Below, one piece after another: positions 52,074-61,127 of a stretch of 64,000 nucleotides of DNA (position 1 is its first letter; the number at the start of each line of letters is the position of its first letter). The stretch is from Vibrio proteolyticus NBRC 13287 (lineage in GTDB: Bacteria; Pseudomonadota; Gammaproteobacteria; Enterobacterales; Vibrionaceae), in NCBI RefSeq assembly GCF_000467125.1, contig NZ_BATJ01000011.1, positions 124,001-188,000 on the forward strand, read 5' to 3'. Below the pieces are notes generated by a model, which made no database searches, had not been told where the DNA came from, and was given only the letters and a program-made list of their open reading frames with translations. The translations under genes were made by a program, and so were the position numbers.

Positions 52074-52876
52074 AATGCTAACAATGCCTGCGAGTAGGGT
52101 TTGGCGTGGTCCAGGTTCATTAGTTGGCAGACAGCGCCGCACAACTCGGTTTGTTTAACTTGACAGTCTTGATGAGTAAATTGGTCACCGATAACAAACA
52201 AGGGCACATCGCGCTCGTCGGCCAGAACCCCACCATGTGAGCGATCATTATTCATACCGTGATCGCTGGTTACCATCACCTGATACCCATCCGCCAGCCA
52301 GTTTTCGATGTAGTTTGACAGACAAATATCCGCACCGCGGGCACTGTTACGGTACTGGGGAGAATCCAGACCGAATTGATGGCCGTTGTCGTCAATGTTC
52401 ATCGGATGGATCAGCAGAAAATCCGGGTTGTAAGTGCGGCGCAAATAATCGGCGTCTAAAAACAGCGCTTCGTCCGGATAGTGATCCCAGTGATAAAAGC
52501 AACCGTGTTGGATATTCAGTGTTGCATCATGGGTAAAGCGATCGCGTATAGGATCAAAGGGGGCGCGGTTGTAGAGTTCACTGACCCAATGATACGCCGC
52601 GGCTGCCGTGGTTTTCCCCTCGCGGCGTGCAAGGCTGAAAATAGAATCCTGATGCGACAGACGAACTATCTGATTATTGACTATCCCGCTTTCCACCGGT
52701 TTGACACCGGTCAGAATGCATTCGTACAGCGGGCGGGACATGGAGGGCAGTTCACACTGCAAAGGGTATAATGTCGCGCGTTGTTGCTCGATTAAACCGT
52801 TAAGGTAGCCCATGCAGTCACGGGCGACCTGATAGTTCAGTCCATCAAGCACAACAAGGATCACCTTATTGCTCAT
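52070..52876 (-). CDS. Cytoplasmic alkaline-phosphatase-superfamily phosphodiesterase
   Basis: 268 residues of the nucleotide pyrophosphatase/phosphodiesterase type. It starts KVILVVLDGLNYQVARD (metal Asp), has a nucleophile in PSMSRPLYECILTG near residue 50 and metal ligands in HPMNIDDNGHQFG and VTSDHGMNNDRSHGG. No signal peptide, so it acts on imported substrate. Families close by include phosphonoacetate hydrolase and phosphodiesterases. Between importer and binding protein genes, and with an HAD phosphatase, it suggests a phosphodiester or phosphonate diet. Confidence 0.84.
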   Translation of the reverse strand: MSNKVILVVLDGLNYQVARDCMGYLNGLIEQQRATLYPLQCELPSMSRPLYECILTGVKPVESGIVNNQIVRLSHQDSIFSLARREGKTTAAAAYHWVSELYNRAPFDPIRDRFTHDATLNIQHGCFYHWDHYPDEALFLDADYLRRTYNPDFLLIHPMNIDDNGHQFGLDSPQYRNSARGADICLSNYIENWLADGYQVMVTSDHGMNNDRSHGGVLADERDVPLFVIGDQFTHQDCQVKQTELCGAVCQLMNLDHAKPYSQALLAL

Positions 52877-52885
52877 ACAGACCTC

Positions 52886-53953
52886 TTATTGTTGGTGAAT
52901 CAGCACGGATTCCTGCCATTGACGAGGCAGCTTACGAGCCGACTTTTCCCAGGCTTTGAAATCCGTTACCGGGTGAACATTGCCGTATTGATCGTTTGGC
53001 AGCAGTTTGTCTTGTACCGACTGAGGCAGCGTCACGTTGGTGCGGATCGGGCGGGCATAACCTTGCGCCAGGTTGATTTGCCCCTGATCGCTGAAGATGT
53101 ACTCACGCGCCAGCTTGGCAGCACTTGGGTTTTTGGCGTACTTGTTGATGATGGTGGTGTAGCCAGAAATGACGGAGCCGTCCTGTGGAATGGTTACGGT
53201 AAAACGGCTGCGATCGATTTTGTCGCGATAGTTCAGCGCGTTGAAATCCCACAAAATGGCCACCTCCACTTCCCCTTTCTCCAGATTGGCAATACTTGGA
53301 TCAGTGAATGACAGGCGGTTTTGTTTCGCCAGTTTAGAGAAAAACTCCAGCGCTGGTTTGAGGTTCGACTCATCGCCACCGTTGGCAAAGGCCGCTGCCA
53401 GCACCGCATTGTTGGCTTGCGCCGCGACACCTACGTCACCCACCGTCACTTTGTAATCACCTTTGAGCAGATCCTGCCAGCTTGTCGGCGCGCTTTTGAC
53501 CAGATGGTTGTTGGTGATAAATGCAATCGTACCCGTGTAAGCCAGTGCCCAGTGACCGTCTTTGTCTTTGGCCCAGTCCGGAATATCATTCCACGTGGTC
53601 GGTTTATAGGGCTGTGTTACGCCTTTTTTAACGGCGACCCGAGCAAATGCAAAGCCTACATCGCCGATGTCCGCCGTGGCGTTCTTCTTCTCTGCTTCAA
53701 ATTTCGCAATTTCCTGAGCCGAGCTCATGTCGGTGTCCTGATGTTTCAGGCCATACGTTTTTTCAAGATCCTGCCAAGTGTCTTTCCAGTTGGCCCAGCT
53801 GTCCGGCATGCCGACGCTGTAGACGGCGCCTTCTTGCTTCGCGGCGTTGGCCAGTGCTGCAACATCCGGGTCCTGTGCCAATACGCTTGTGGAAAGGGTT
53901 GCCGCAAGCAGCGTTGTGCTGGTCAGTAAAGTGCGGTTTCGCAACGTTTTCAT
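52886..53953 (-). CDS. ABC transporter periplasmic binding protein
   Basis: 355 residues with a signal peptide (TLLAATLSTSVLA, cleavage before QDPD). It belongs to the bacterial solute-binding family 1/6 type seen with Fbp/Pot/Phn importers (VYSVGMPDSWANWKDTW, ATADIGDVGFAFARVAVKKGV). Ligand unknown; the enzymatic neighbours suggest an organophosphorus compound. It is the first gene of the leftward unit, with one of two identical GntR-type sites 12 bases upstream of its start. Confidence 0.88.
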   Translation of the reverse strand: MKTLRNRTLLTSTTLLAATLSTSVLAQDPDVAALANAAKQEGAVYSVGMPDSWANWKDTWQDLEKTYGLKHQDTDMSSAQEIAKFEAEKKNATADIGDVGFAFARVAVKKGVTQPYKPTTWNDIPDWAKDKDGHWALAYTGTIAFITNNHLVKSAPTSWQDLLKGDYKVTVGDVGVAAQANNAVLAAAFANGGDESNLKPALEFFSKLAKQNRLSFTDPSIANLEKGEVEVAILWDFNALNYRDKIDRSRFTVTIPQDGSVISGYTTIINKYAKNPSAAKLAREYIFSDQGQINLAQGYARPIRTNVTLPQSVQDKLLPNDQYGNVHPVTDFKAWEKSARKLPRQWQESVLIHQQ

Positions 53954-53965
53954 TGTCTCTATCCT

Positions 53966-53980
53966 TCTGGACTAGGTCAG
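53966..53980. promoter_or_regulatory. GntR-type operator, copy 1
   Basis: TCTGGACTAGGTCAG directly upstream of the binding protein gene, just past its ribosome binding site region. An exact second copy is at 54148-54162. The core CTG-N2-CTAG-N2-CAG is a partial dyad like those bound by GntR/UTRA regulators such as PhnR-type proteins. Confidence 0.75.
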
Positions 53981-54147
53981 TAAGTTCGTTTTGTATCCTA
54001 TGGAGACAATGTGACGCTTTAGGGGCGAATTTTTTACAGTTTTTATTAATTTATATGTCAGTTAATGGGTGTTGATGCTAAATGCAGGCATCAGTGGTTG
54101 TCATGAATCTGTTATCTACCTGCCGTATGGTTGAGCGCGAATAACCA

Positions 54148-54162
54148 TCTGGACTAGGTCAG
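54148..54162. promoter_or_regulatory. GntR-type operator, copy 2
   Basis: Exact repeat of TCTGGACTAGGTCAG ending two bases before the gntR start codon, so binding would cover its own ribosome binding site. Confidence 0.75.
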
Positions 54163-54163
54163 C

Positions 54164-54880
54164 ATGTCAACACAACCCCATACTCAACTTGGAAGAATTA
54201 AGGCCAGCCTGCGCGAGCAGATCCGTGGTGGCATTATGGCGAAAGGGCAGAAATTGCCTTCTGAACGCGAACTGAGCGAGCTGTTTGCCACCACACGCAT
54301 CACACTGAAAGACGCCCTGATTTCGCTGGAGACCGAGGGACTGATTTACCGAGAAGAGCGACGTGGCTGGTATGTGTCACCAGAACGCGTACGGTATAAT
54401 CCTTTGTCTCGTGCCCACTTCCATCAGATGGTGCGTGAACAGAATCGCATTGCCGAGACGCGCCTGATCGGTGTGCGCAGCGAAATGGCGCAGGGGGAAT
54501 ATGCCACGGCGCTGGAAATTAGCCGCATCACGCCGATTCACGTCGTTGAACGTCTGCGTCATATTGATGGCCGGCCCGTGCTATTTGTCGAAAACTGTCT
54601 CAAGGCCGAGCTGTTTCCCGATATTCTGACAGAAAATCTGACCGGTTCACTGACGGGTCTGTTTCACACCCGGTATGGCTATCAGACGCACCGCTCGCGC
54701 TTTGACGTTATTCCCACGTCGGCGCCGGCTCGTGTGGCCAAAGCGCTGAATCTGGCCGAAGGTCAGCCTGTGCTGAAGATTTGCCGGGTTAATTATAAAC
54801 AGGATGGCGTACTCATGGACTGTGAGCTTGAATACTGGCGGCCGGATGCCGTTATGATTCGGATTGACAGTGAAAATTGA
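54164..54880 (+). CDS. GntR family regulator with UTRA domain
   Basis: 238 residues: N-terminal winged helix (LREQIRGGIMAKGQKLPSERELSELFATTRITLKDALISLETEGLIYREE, about residues 16-65) and a UTRA effector domain (residues 90-235, VVERLRHIDGRPVLFVENCL, GYQTHRSRFDVIP, CELEYWRPDAV). This HutC-type subfamily includes PhnR/PhnF-like phosphonate regulators. It is divergent from the importer operon and shares the duplicated 15-bp site, so it likely represses or activates both. Confidence 0.88.
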   Translation: MSTQPHTQLGRIKASLREQIRGGIMAKGQKLPSERELSELFATTRITLKDALISLETEGLIYREERRGWYVSPERVRYNPLSRAHFHQMVREQNRIAETRLIGVRSEMAQGEYATALEISRITPIHVVERLRHIDGRPVLFVENCLKAELFPDILTENLTGSLTGLFHTRYGYQTHRSRFDVIPTSAPARVAKALNLAEGQPVLKICRVNYKQDGVLMDCELEYWRPDAVMIRIDSEN

Positions 54881-54933
54881 CAGAGGATACACACACGACG
54901 GTATACTGACTCAAAGCTTTCCTGACTTGGAGT

Positions 54934-55281
54934 ATGTGCTTGTTGTTTGATTATTTTCGCCGTCGCGGCTTACTGACCATTGTTAAATTAATGAATCCCG
55001 TTCTGCGCAAAGGCTACGGAAGCCGGGATTATTTTTCGGCCGGTCAGGTTGAGCAAGGTGCGTCGCAAGTCCGCTTGTCGCCGCGTCAGAAACGCTGGGC
55101 GGAGGCTCTGTATACCGAAAACGTGGACGATGCTGATAGGGCGCGCATTCGAGCACTGTTGTTTGGTGGGCATGCGTACTGCGCCAAAGACGTATTGGCT
55201 CTGGGACAGAGTGGTCGCTGGGGGGGAGGAAAGATGCAGGATGACACCGCACACTGGCACGGCATGAACAGCCGCTTCTGA
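54934..55281 (+). CDS. Hypothetical protein (115 aa)
   Basis: 115 residues, basic, soluble. The N-terminus MCLLFDYFRRRGLLTIVKLMNPVLRKGYGSRDYFSAGQVEQG recalls small Vibrio proteins with a KxYG...YY/YF-x-QV pattern (possibly DUF6559), but I am not sure. TTGGAGT serves as ribosome binding site. A helical middle (QKRWAEALYTENV) and a His/Trp-containing tail follow. It lies 53 bases after the GntR gene on the same strand and may be read through from it. Confidence 0.6.
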   Translation: MCLLFDYFRRRGLLTIVKLMNPVLRKGYGSRDYFSAGQVEQGASQVRLSPRQKRWAEALYTENVDDADRARIRALLFGGHAYCAKDVLALGQSGRWGGGKMQDDTAHWHGMNSRF

Positions 55282-55372
55282 TTCGAGAACGGCAGAAATT
55301 TCTGATTTATTGACCTGGGCGTCAATAGCTGGTGTCGACATGACATACTATGCTGTCTTTATCGATGGATAA

Positions 55373-56056
55373 TTGAGCGGTTTCCCATTGCAAGTACAGC
55401 GCAAAAACAAACAGATCAGCATTGCTTATGCCAAAGCCAAGAAGATCATTGTCCTCAATCTGAAAGGTGGGGTGGGCAAGTCTACCTTTACTGCGAGCCT
55501 GATCAGCAAATTGATCGCCCACCAGTTTAAGGCGGAGCTGGTGGACTTTGACCGCCAGCAATCTACTTATCACTGGGCAGAGCCCATCGAAGAGGTGCCT
55601 TGCCAGTCATACAATCCGGCGCTGCGCAGTCTGTCCAGCATTGCTCTCACCTTGCAGGTCAGTACCGATTCTGATTTTGTGGTGATCGATTCTCCGGCTA
55701 ATTTCTCGGAAGGGGAGTTGGTGCGTTATCTACGCTACGTAGATTACATCGTGATCCCGATGCAACCGTCGCCCATTGATTTGCATGCCTCTCTGCCGTT
55801 CATCAGTACCTTGATTGAACAGCACATCTATAAGCGAAAGAAAATTCAGCTGGGCTTTGTCATCAATCGGTGTTTTCAGGAGGATGCTCGTTTGACCCGG
55901 GTGCTGTCTCTGCTGAAACTCTTTCGTCAGTTCAAAACCTTAGGGATAATGAGTGAATCTCATCAGTATCAGGAACCGTTTCACCACAAACACTTAGTGG
56001 AGGCGGAGGGTATCGACAGTGTACTTTGGCACAACGTCTTGAAATGGCTGGAATAG
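55373..56056 (+). CDS. Orphan ParA/MinD-like ATPase
   Basis: About 227 residues from a TTG at 55373; a second TTG at 55388 is also possible. The deviant Walker A is NLKGGVGKSTF (residues about 29-39), A' is VDFDRQQST near 56 and B is DFVVIDSPANFSEG near 103. Unlike chromosome or plasmid ParA, no parB gene follows and no parS-like repeat was seen. Orphan ParAs position other cargo, such as chemoreceptors or flagella. Upstream is a hypothetical gene, downstream a membrane protein with its own promoter. Confidence 0.78.
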   Translation: MSGFPLQVQRKNKQISIAYAKAKKIIVLNLKGGVGKSTFTASLISKLIAHQFKAELVDFDRQQSTYHWAEPIEEVPCQSYNPALRSLSSIALTLQVSTDSDFVVIDSPANFSEGELVRYLRYVDYIVIPMQPSPIDLHASLPFISTLIEQHIYKRKKIQLGFVINRCFQEDARLTRVLSLLKLFRQFKTLGIMSESHQYQEPFHHKHLVEAEGIDSVLWHNVLKWLE

Positions 56057-56135
56057 AGTTCGGGATCTTCCACCAGAGCAGTCCCGCTATGGGTTTTGAT
56101 TAATTGCACGGTGTTTCTTTTGACACTCCTCTGAC

Positions 56136-56156
56136 AATTTGAGCTAGATCACATTT
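56136..56156. promoter_or_regulatory. CRP-cAMP site
   Basis: AATTTGAGCTAGATCACATTT matches the ideal CRP site AATGTGATCTAGATCACATTT at 19 of 21 positions, with a perfect right half TCACA. It is 35 bp upstream of the ATG of the membrane protein gene, so it could overlap the promoter. Confidence 0.75.
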
Positions 56157-56191
56157 AGTATATCTGCGTCTAAATTGTCGGGAGTATCCCA

Positions 56192-56851
56192 ATGAAAACA
56201 GATTCATTTGATCCGGTGAGCAGCGCACCGTCATCGACAGAAGTTATCAACGCGAAACGCGCTTTTTTAAACGTCTTTTCTAACGTGGCAGTGATGGCGG
56301 TGATTGCCATTGCTGTGAATCTGATGCTTCGATTGGATGTCTATTATTTTGGCAACAGTATGCCAGAATTCTCATTCACTGAGGTTAGTCAGTTAGTTTG
56401 TCTGACCATTGCCTTCGGCTGTTTTGCCCGGATCGCGCATCATCGCCCGGATTTGAAACACGTGGCGGCTTTAGCTTGTGGTTTATTTGCCGTTATGTTC
56501 ATCCGCGAAATGGATAATACGCTTGATACTATCGCACATGGGTTCTGGAAATATCCGGCACTGGTCGCTGCTGGACTGGCAATCAGTTATGCCTATTCCG
56601 CCAAAGAGCGTATTGTGAATCAAATGGCCGTGATGGCAACATCGCATGGCGTCAACTTAGTGGTATCAGGCATTGTGCTGTTAGTGGTGTTTTCACGTCT
56701 GTTTGGGACCGGTTCTTTCTGGCAAGCCGTCATGGGAGAAGATTACGTTCGCATGGTGAAAAGCATCGCAGAAGAGGGCGCTGAACTGCTGTGTTACTCT
56801 CTGATTGCCTTTGCTTCGGTTAAAGCGTTACTGGGTTTTAAGACCAAGTAG
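56192..56851 (+). CDS. Hypothetical inner membrane protein (5-6 helices)
   Basis: 219 residues. After a 25-residue polar N-terminus there are hydrophobic segments at about 30-47, 62-80, 90-104, 118-135, 143-168 and 195-210. Charged residues within or near the membrane (FIREMDNTLDTIAHGF, EDYVRMVKSIAEEGAELL) hint at a redox or channel role. I do not recognise a family. GGGAG upstream of ATG and a near-perfect CRP site suggest catabolite-controlled expression. It is monocistronic with a strong terminator. Confidence 0.7.
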   Translation: MKTDSFDPVSSAPSSTEVINAKRAFLNVFSNVAVMAVIAIAVNLMLRLDVYYFGNSMPEFSFTEVSQLVCLTIAFGCFARIAHHRPDLKHVAALACGLFAVMFIREMDNTLDTIAHGFWKYPALVAAGLAISYAYSAKERIVNQMAVMATSHGVNLVVSGIVLLVVFSRLFGTGSFWQAVMGEDYVRMVKSIAEEGAELLCYSLIAFASVKALLGFKTK

Positions 56852-56868
56852 ACAAGCGTTGATATCGC

Positions 56869-56897
56869 AAAAACACCGCCCTAAGGGCGGTGTTTTT
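56869..56897. terminator. Bidirectional intrinsic terminator
   Basis: AAAAACACCGCCC and GGGCGGTGTTTTT form a 13-bp stem with a TAA loop and natural A/T flanks. It ends the membrane protein gene on + and the hybrid kinase gene on -. Confidence 0.9.
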
Positions 56898-56908
56898 GTT
56901 TCAGGCGC

Positions 56909-58858
56909 TCAACTGCGGTCAGAACGCTGAGCCCGATCGTCTGGCTTATCGGCTTCGACGAGGTTTTCCAGCGAAGGAACGTGTTTGATCAGCAATGATT
57001 TGAGCTTGGCGGGTGTCACGGGTTTCGACAGGAAATCGTTCATTCCGACGTCAAAGCAGCGTTGCTTGTCCTCATGAATGATATTCGCGGTCAGGGCAAT
57101 AATCGGAATGTGCTCAGCCCATTCGCACTCCGCGCGAATTCTCTGTGTCGCTTCATAACCATCCATCACCGGCATCTGACAGTCCATGAGAATCGCATCA
57201 TAAAGTTGATCATGACAACGTTCGAGCGCGATTTGACCGTTCTCAGCAACGTCGACTGAGATGCCCATGTTGTTGAGCATGATTTTTACCACTTTCTGGT
57301 TTACCTGCGTGTCTTCCACCACCAGCATCCTGATTGGAGAGATCGTCACTTCCGCGCTGGCTTCTGCTGAGTTCAACATGCTGTTGCGTGGAAAGGTAAA
57401 GACCTGTCCTGCATTGGGTTCTTCTGGCGCGTTCATCTCAGAGGCGCGTTGGAGCGGTATTTCAAAATAGAAACAGCTGCCGAGTCCAAGTTCACTCACC
57501 ACGCTCAGCTCGCCGCCCATCTTCGAAACAATGTTGCGACTGATCGCCAGACCCAGTCCAGTCCCCCCATACTGACGGGTGGTACTGCCATCGGCTTGCT
57601 GGAACTTGTCGAAGATCACGTCGATGTTGTTTTTATCGATCCCGATACCTGTATCTCGGACTTCAAACCGGAGCCGCTCTTGCTGCTCGTCTGTGTACAG
57701 TAAACGAGCTTCAAACTGAACGTACCCGTTGTGGGTAAATTTAATCGCATTCCCCAATAGGTTATTGAGGACTTGTTTCAGCCGGGTCGGGTCACCAATG
57801 ATGGAGGTGGGAATCGTCGGGTCGATAATGCATTCAAACAGCAGGTTTTTCTCCTGAGCTTTGACTTTGAAGACGCCCGCTTGTTTGCGGATCAGCTCAT
57901 GCAGGGCAATCGGAATGTGTTCCAGCTCCAGTCGCCCGGCTTCGATTTTAGAAAAGTCGAGAATGTCATTAATCACATCCAGCAGGTTGTTGGATGAGGT
58001 GTTTAGCACCTCCAGATACTCTTTTTGCTTGGAGGTGGCGTCCAATTCTTGTAATAAGGCCGATATACCGACGATGCCATTCATCGGGGTGCGGATCTCA
58101 TGGCTCATATTGGCAAGGAATTCGCTTTTTTTCTGGTTGGCGACTTCGGCTTTCTGTTTCGCCAGAATCAGATCATTGTAGTTGGACTCAAGTCGCTCAA
58201 CACATACGTTGTATTTCTCAGTCAGTGTGGTCAGTTCATCTTTAAACAGGCGTTTGGGAGGGGGAATGGCGCTTGGAGTCGGGCCGCCGCGGAAATCGCC
58301 CATGGCTTGTGTCAGCTCTGAGATCGGATGAATGATCAGTTTTAGAATAATGAACAGCAGAGCGGCAACCAAGGAGAAGGTTTCCAGTACGGTGATCAGG
58401 GTCTGGATCCAAAATTTACGAACCAGAGACGCATAGACCGAAGTCATGTCTATCTGCACCAGCAAAGTACCGAGGTCGTAGGTGTTTTTGCCCAAGTTGT
58501 GGGTGATGGGCCAAGAGTTCTCTATCTTTCTTCCGGTGACTCTTTCACCAAATGTGATAGTCGTTCCAAAACTGTCATTCACTTCGATATACGCGACGTC
58601 CGGATGCTGGAGAATACCTTGCGCTTGCGTGGCTAACTGATCACGATCTTCCACCCACAAGCTACTGCTGATACTCGACAAGTAGCTGTCTTTGATCAGT
58701 GCCATGTTTTGGCTGAGTTCTTTTAACTCATGTTTGTAGTCGAGGTAAAAGCTGGCGCTGGCGTTAAACAGAGCAAAAATACAACTCACAAGGATAGTGA
58801 CGAACACAAGTTGTTTATCAATGCCTAAACGCCTTGGCCGGCGCAATTTCTGCCCCAT
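56909..58858 (-). CDS. Hybrid sensor histidine kinase/response regulator
   Basis: 649 residues from the ATG at 58858 (a TTG two codons earlier is possible). Membrane helices near residues 18-38 and 160-180 flank a periplasmic sensor of about 120 residues. Then come a linker coiled coil, DHp phosphoacceptor [16 protein letters not shown] near 255, ATPase blocks [17 protein letters not shown] and [14 protein letters not shown], and a receiver (from about residue 505) with acceptor Asp in [17 protein letters not shown]. No phosphotransfer domain is present, so an external Hpt protein is needed. It is divergent from a periplasmic binding protein gene that may feed it. Confidence 0.9.
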   Translation of the reverse strand: MGQKLRRPRRLGIDKQLVFVTILVSCIFALFNASASFYLDYKHELKELSQNMALIKDSYLSSISSSLWVEDRDQLATQAQGILQHPDVAYIEVNDSFGTTITFGERVTGRKIENSWPITHNLGKNTYDLGTLLVQIDMTSVYASLVRKFWIQTLITVLETFSLVAALLFIILKLIIHPISELTQAMGDFRGGPTPSAIPPPKRLFKDELTTLTEKYNVCVERLESNYNDLILAKQKAEVANQKKSEFLANMSHEIRTPMNGIVGISALLQELDATSKQKEYLEVLNTSSNNLLDVINDILDFSKIEAGRLELEHIPIALHELIRKQAGVFKVKAQEKNLLFECIIDPTIPTSIIGDPTRLKQVLNNLLGNAIKFTHNGYVQFEARLLYTDEQQERLRFEVRDTGIGIDKNNIDVIFDKFQQADGSTTRQYGGTGLGLAISRNIVSKMGGELSVVSELGLGSCFYFEIPLQRASEMNAPEEPNAGQVFTFPRNSMLNSAEASAEVTISPIRMLVVEDTQVNQKVVKIMLNNMGISVDVAENGQIALERCHDQLYDAILMDCQMPVMDGYEATQRIRAECEWAEHIPIIALTANIIHEDKQRCFDVGMNDFLSKPVTPAKLKSLLIKHVPSLENLVEADKPDDRAQRSDRS

Positions 58859-58961
58859 ATGCAATCAATGTGTATTCAATGAATGTATACTCTAAAGATA
58901 GTAGTAAAAATACATTAGTAAACTATTCTTATCCCAATACTCTCAAATACATGGAGGTAGA

Positions 58962-59720
58962 ATGAGAATCATTGCTACTCTTTTAAGCGTTATAGTAAGT
59001 TGTCTGCTCAGTGCCTCATTGAGCGCTAAAACGATCAATTATTATGTGATTGCGAATCAGGCTCAGCCGTTTCAGATTGAGGAAAATGGCGAAAAACAAT
59101 CCGGCATGGTGACAGATATCGTCAGGAAAGTATTTGAGAATAGCGACTACGAGATTGTTTATCATACCTACCCGTTTAATCGCATGATTGCGACATTGGA
59201 AGCCGGCGGCGAACCAAACTGGATTACATTCGGCAGCCCGAACTGGGGGAAAGTACAAGCGGAAAACTTGTCTGACAAGCCGATCTATACCGTCAAGCAC
59301 ACCTTGGTGACCAGTAAGAGGAATGCTTTTGAGTTCAATGGAATGGAATCCATGAAAGGCAAAGGGGTGGTGCTGTTGCTTGGTTTCGACTATCCAGATC
59401 TACTGCCGTATATTGAGAACGGCACGGTTGAAGATATAAGGGTCAAAGATTATCAGGCCGCCTTTCGTGTTGTGCAGCGCACCCCGGGTGATACCGCATT
59501 TGTAGAGATGGCGTCCCGCGTAAAATACAACATGAAAAAACTGGGTCTGAATCCACAGGATTTCATTACGCAACCGTTCAGTACCGTCATTCCGGATTAT
59601 TCCATCTACCTGGCGTTTTCGCATCAGATGGAACCTGAAATACAGGATTTCATCAATCAGCGTCTTGAACAAATGCGAGTATCTGGGGAGCTGGATGCCA
59701 TCATTGCCAACTATATTTGA
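58962..59720 (+). CDS. Periplasmic solute-binding protein, family 3-like
   Basis: 252 residues with a signal peptide (MRIIATLLSVIVSCLLSASLSAK). The mature part has the amino-acid-binding-protein fold: YYVIANQAQPFQIEENGEKQSGMVTDIVRKVFENSDYEI at its start, then PNWITFGSPNW and a C-terminal helix (EPEIQDFINQRLEQMRVSGELDAI). There is no permease or ATPase nearby. Divergence from the hybrid kinase suggests it works as its sensor partner. GGAGG precedes the ATG. Confidence 0.82.
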   Translation: MRIIATLLSVIVSCLLSASLSAKTINYYVIANQAQPFQIEENGEKQSGMVTDIVRKVFENSDYEIVYHTYPFNRMIATLEAGGEPNWITFGSPNWGKVQAENLSDKPIYTVKHTLVTSKRNAFEFNGMESMKGKGVVLLLGFDYPDLLPYIENGTVEDIRVKDYQAAFRVVQRTPGDTAFVEMASRVKYNMKKLGLNPQDFITQPFSTVIPDYSIYLAFSHQMEPEIQDFINQRLEQMRVSGELDAIIANYI

Positions 59721-59722
59721 TT

Positions 59723-59746
59723 AAGGCCAGATGAGTATCTGGCCTT
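59723..59746. terminator. Bidirectional terminator
   Basis: AAGGCCAGAT and ATCTGGCCTT form a perfect 10-bp stem with a GAGT loop between the binding protein gene and the convergent NADAR-RibA gene. Confidence 0.85.
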
Positions 59747-59759
59747 TGTATGTCAACCG

Positions 59760-60812
59760 TTACTCGATGAACGTCGCATCAAAAATGTGTCCCAGTTTCG
59801 AGGCTTTGGTTCGTAAATAGTGTTTGTTGTGCGGATTATTGCCTTCCTGCAACGGCACCCGTTCGACCACATTAATATTGGCCTGTTGTAGCGCCCGGAG
59901 TTTGCGTGGGTTGTTGGTCATCAGACGCACAGCCTGGATGCCCAGATAGCCCAGCATACCCTGACAAAATGTGTAGTCGCGCATATCGGCTTTAAACCCC
60001 AAACGCTCATTGGCTTCGACGGTATCGGCACCTTCGTCTTGCAAATGGTAGGCACGTACTTTGTTGATCAGGCCAATACCACGCCCTTCCTGACGTAAAT
60101 ACAGTAATACGCCACAGCCTTCTTCAACGATATTGGCCAGTGCTCGAGCTAATTGATAGCCGCAATCGCAGCGGTTACTAAACAGCGCATCTCCTGTCAG
60201 GCATTCGGAATGCAGCCGAATCAGTGGGGCCGTGCCATCAGTCAGGTCGCCGTATACCAACGCCAGATGCTCCTTGCCGCTGGCTCGTTCGATAAACGCA
60301 TGCATCTGAAATTCGCCAAATTGAGTTGGCAGGCGTGCCTTGTCGATAAATTGCACCAGATTGTAAGGTGCACTGCCTTCCAGTTCGTGTCGAACCTCCA
60401 TCAGAATTTTACCCAGTTCATTCCGGCCTTTTCCATTGCCGCCATCTCCCCAGAAGGGATCCTTATGCGAGTGTTCCGTCAGTTCTCGCTGACCAGTATT
60501 GACCAGAAAATGGGCCAACTGCGGGTTCTGAAGAAATTTTTCGCGTACGACATAACGCATCACTTCCACGCGGATGTCCATCCAGTCGGGCCGTACCATT
60601 TCCTGATATTCCCGGCTGAGTTCAAATGCCTTGTCTGGGCAAGTGGCTTGCTGAATCTCCTTTTGTAATGTCTCAGAGGCAAATTTCTGTGCCTGATAAT
60701 AATGTTCGCTGGTCGGCCAGACGACTCCGGAAATATGGATGTCACTGGGGTAGAAGTTCGACAGGAATCCATTCGGGTCGAACGGTTCATAAAAGAGAAT
60801 TTTATCGTCCAT
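59760..60812 (-). CDS. ribA: NADAR (YbiA-like) N-glycosidase fused to GTP cyclohydrolase II (RibA)
   Basis: 350 residues, two enzymes in one chain. Residues 1 to about 148 form the NADAR/YbiA domain ([45 protein letters not shown]), which hydrolyses the reactive early riboflavin intermediates. From about 150 on is Rib[16 protein letters not shown], zinc ligands in [15 protein letters not shown], and QEGRGIGL, then [13 protein letters not shown]. RibA opens GTP to the pyrimidine intermediate. The same fusion is known in V. vulnificus, where it limits damage from overflow of RibA products. No FMN riboswitch was recognised upstream. Confidence 0.92.
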   Translation of the reverse strand: MDDKILFYEPFDPNGFLSNFYPSDIHISGVVWPTSEHYYQAQKFASETLQKEIQQATCPDKAFELSREYQEMVRPDWMDIRVEVMRYVVREKFLQNPQLAHFLVNTGQRELTEHSHKDPFWGDGGNGKGRNELGKILMEVRHELEGSAPYNLVQFIDKARLPTQFGEFQMHAFIERASGKEHLALVYGDLTDGTAPLIRLHSECLTGDALFSNRCDCGYQLARALANIVEEGCGVLLYLRQEGRGIGLINKVRAYHLQDEGADTVEANERLGFKADMRDYTFCQGMLGYLGIQAVRLMTNNPRKLRALQQANINVVERVPLQEGNNPHNKHYLRTKASKLGHIFDATFIE

Positions 60813-61127
60813 AATATTGCTCCTGGCGTAAAAGAAAGGAGTACTGACGGGAACTTAGGGGCTTTGCCCTTACATTTATAAACTAGTTAGTGAATAGAAG
60901 CTGGTCAAACTTATGGGTGATGTAGCATGCGTATTTTTACACTGTTTGGGTGATTTGACGTTAACGAAACATCACGAGTTGTTATAACTATGCCTTAAAA
61001 ATGCTTCTTAAATGAAAACTAACGTTTAATTGATACAGGTTTTGAACAGTGTTTGATATTCTGTTAACCAAGTATCATTTGCGTCGGCCTTGATTCCTCT
61101 CTATTTGGCGCCGACAGGGGTTTTACA
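60813..61127. other. Divergent intergenic region, no gene seen
   Basis: 315 bases between the NADAR-RibA and kinase genes. It is AT-rich in the middle with several TTAAC elements. GTCGGC and GCCGAC (near 61083 and 61112) bracket the kinase ribosome binding region. A short GGGGC/GCCC hairpin lies near 60859-60870 upstream of ribA. No riboswitch consensus was recognised. Confidence 0.4.

Noticed and set aside
60813..61127. FMN riboswitch upstream of the NADAR-RibA gene
   Set aside because: The conserved RFN sequence blocks were not found on the leftward strand; only a short GGGGC/GCCC hairpin is there.
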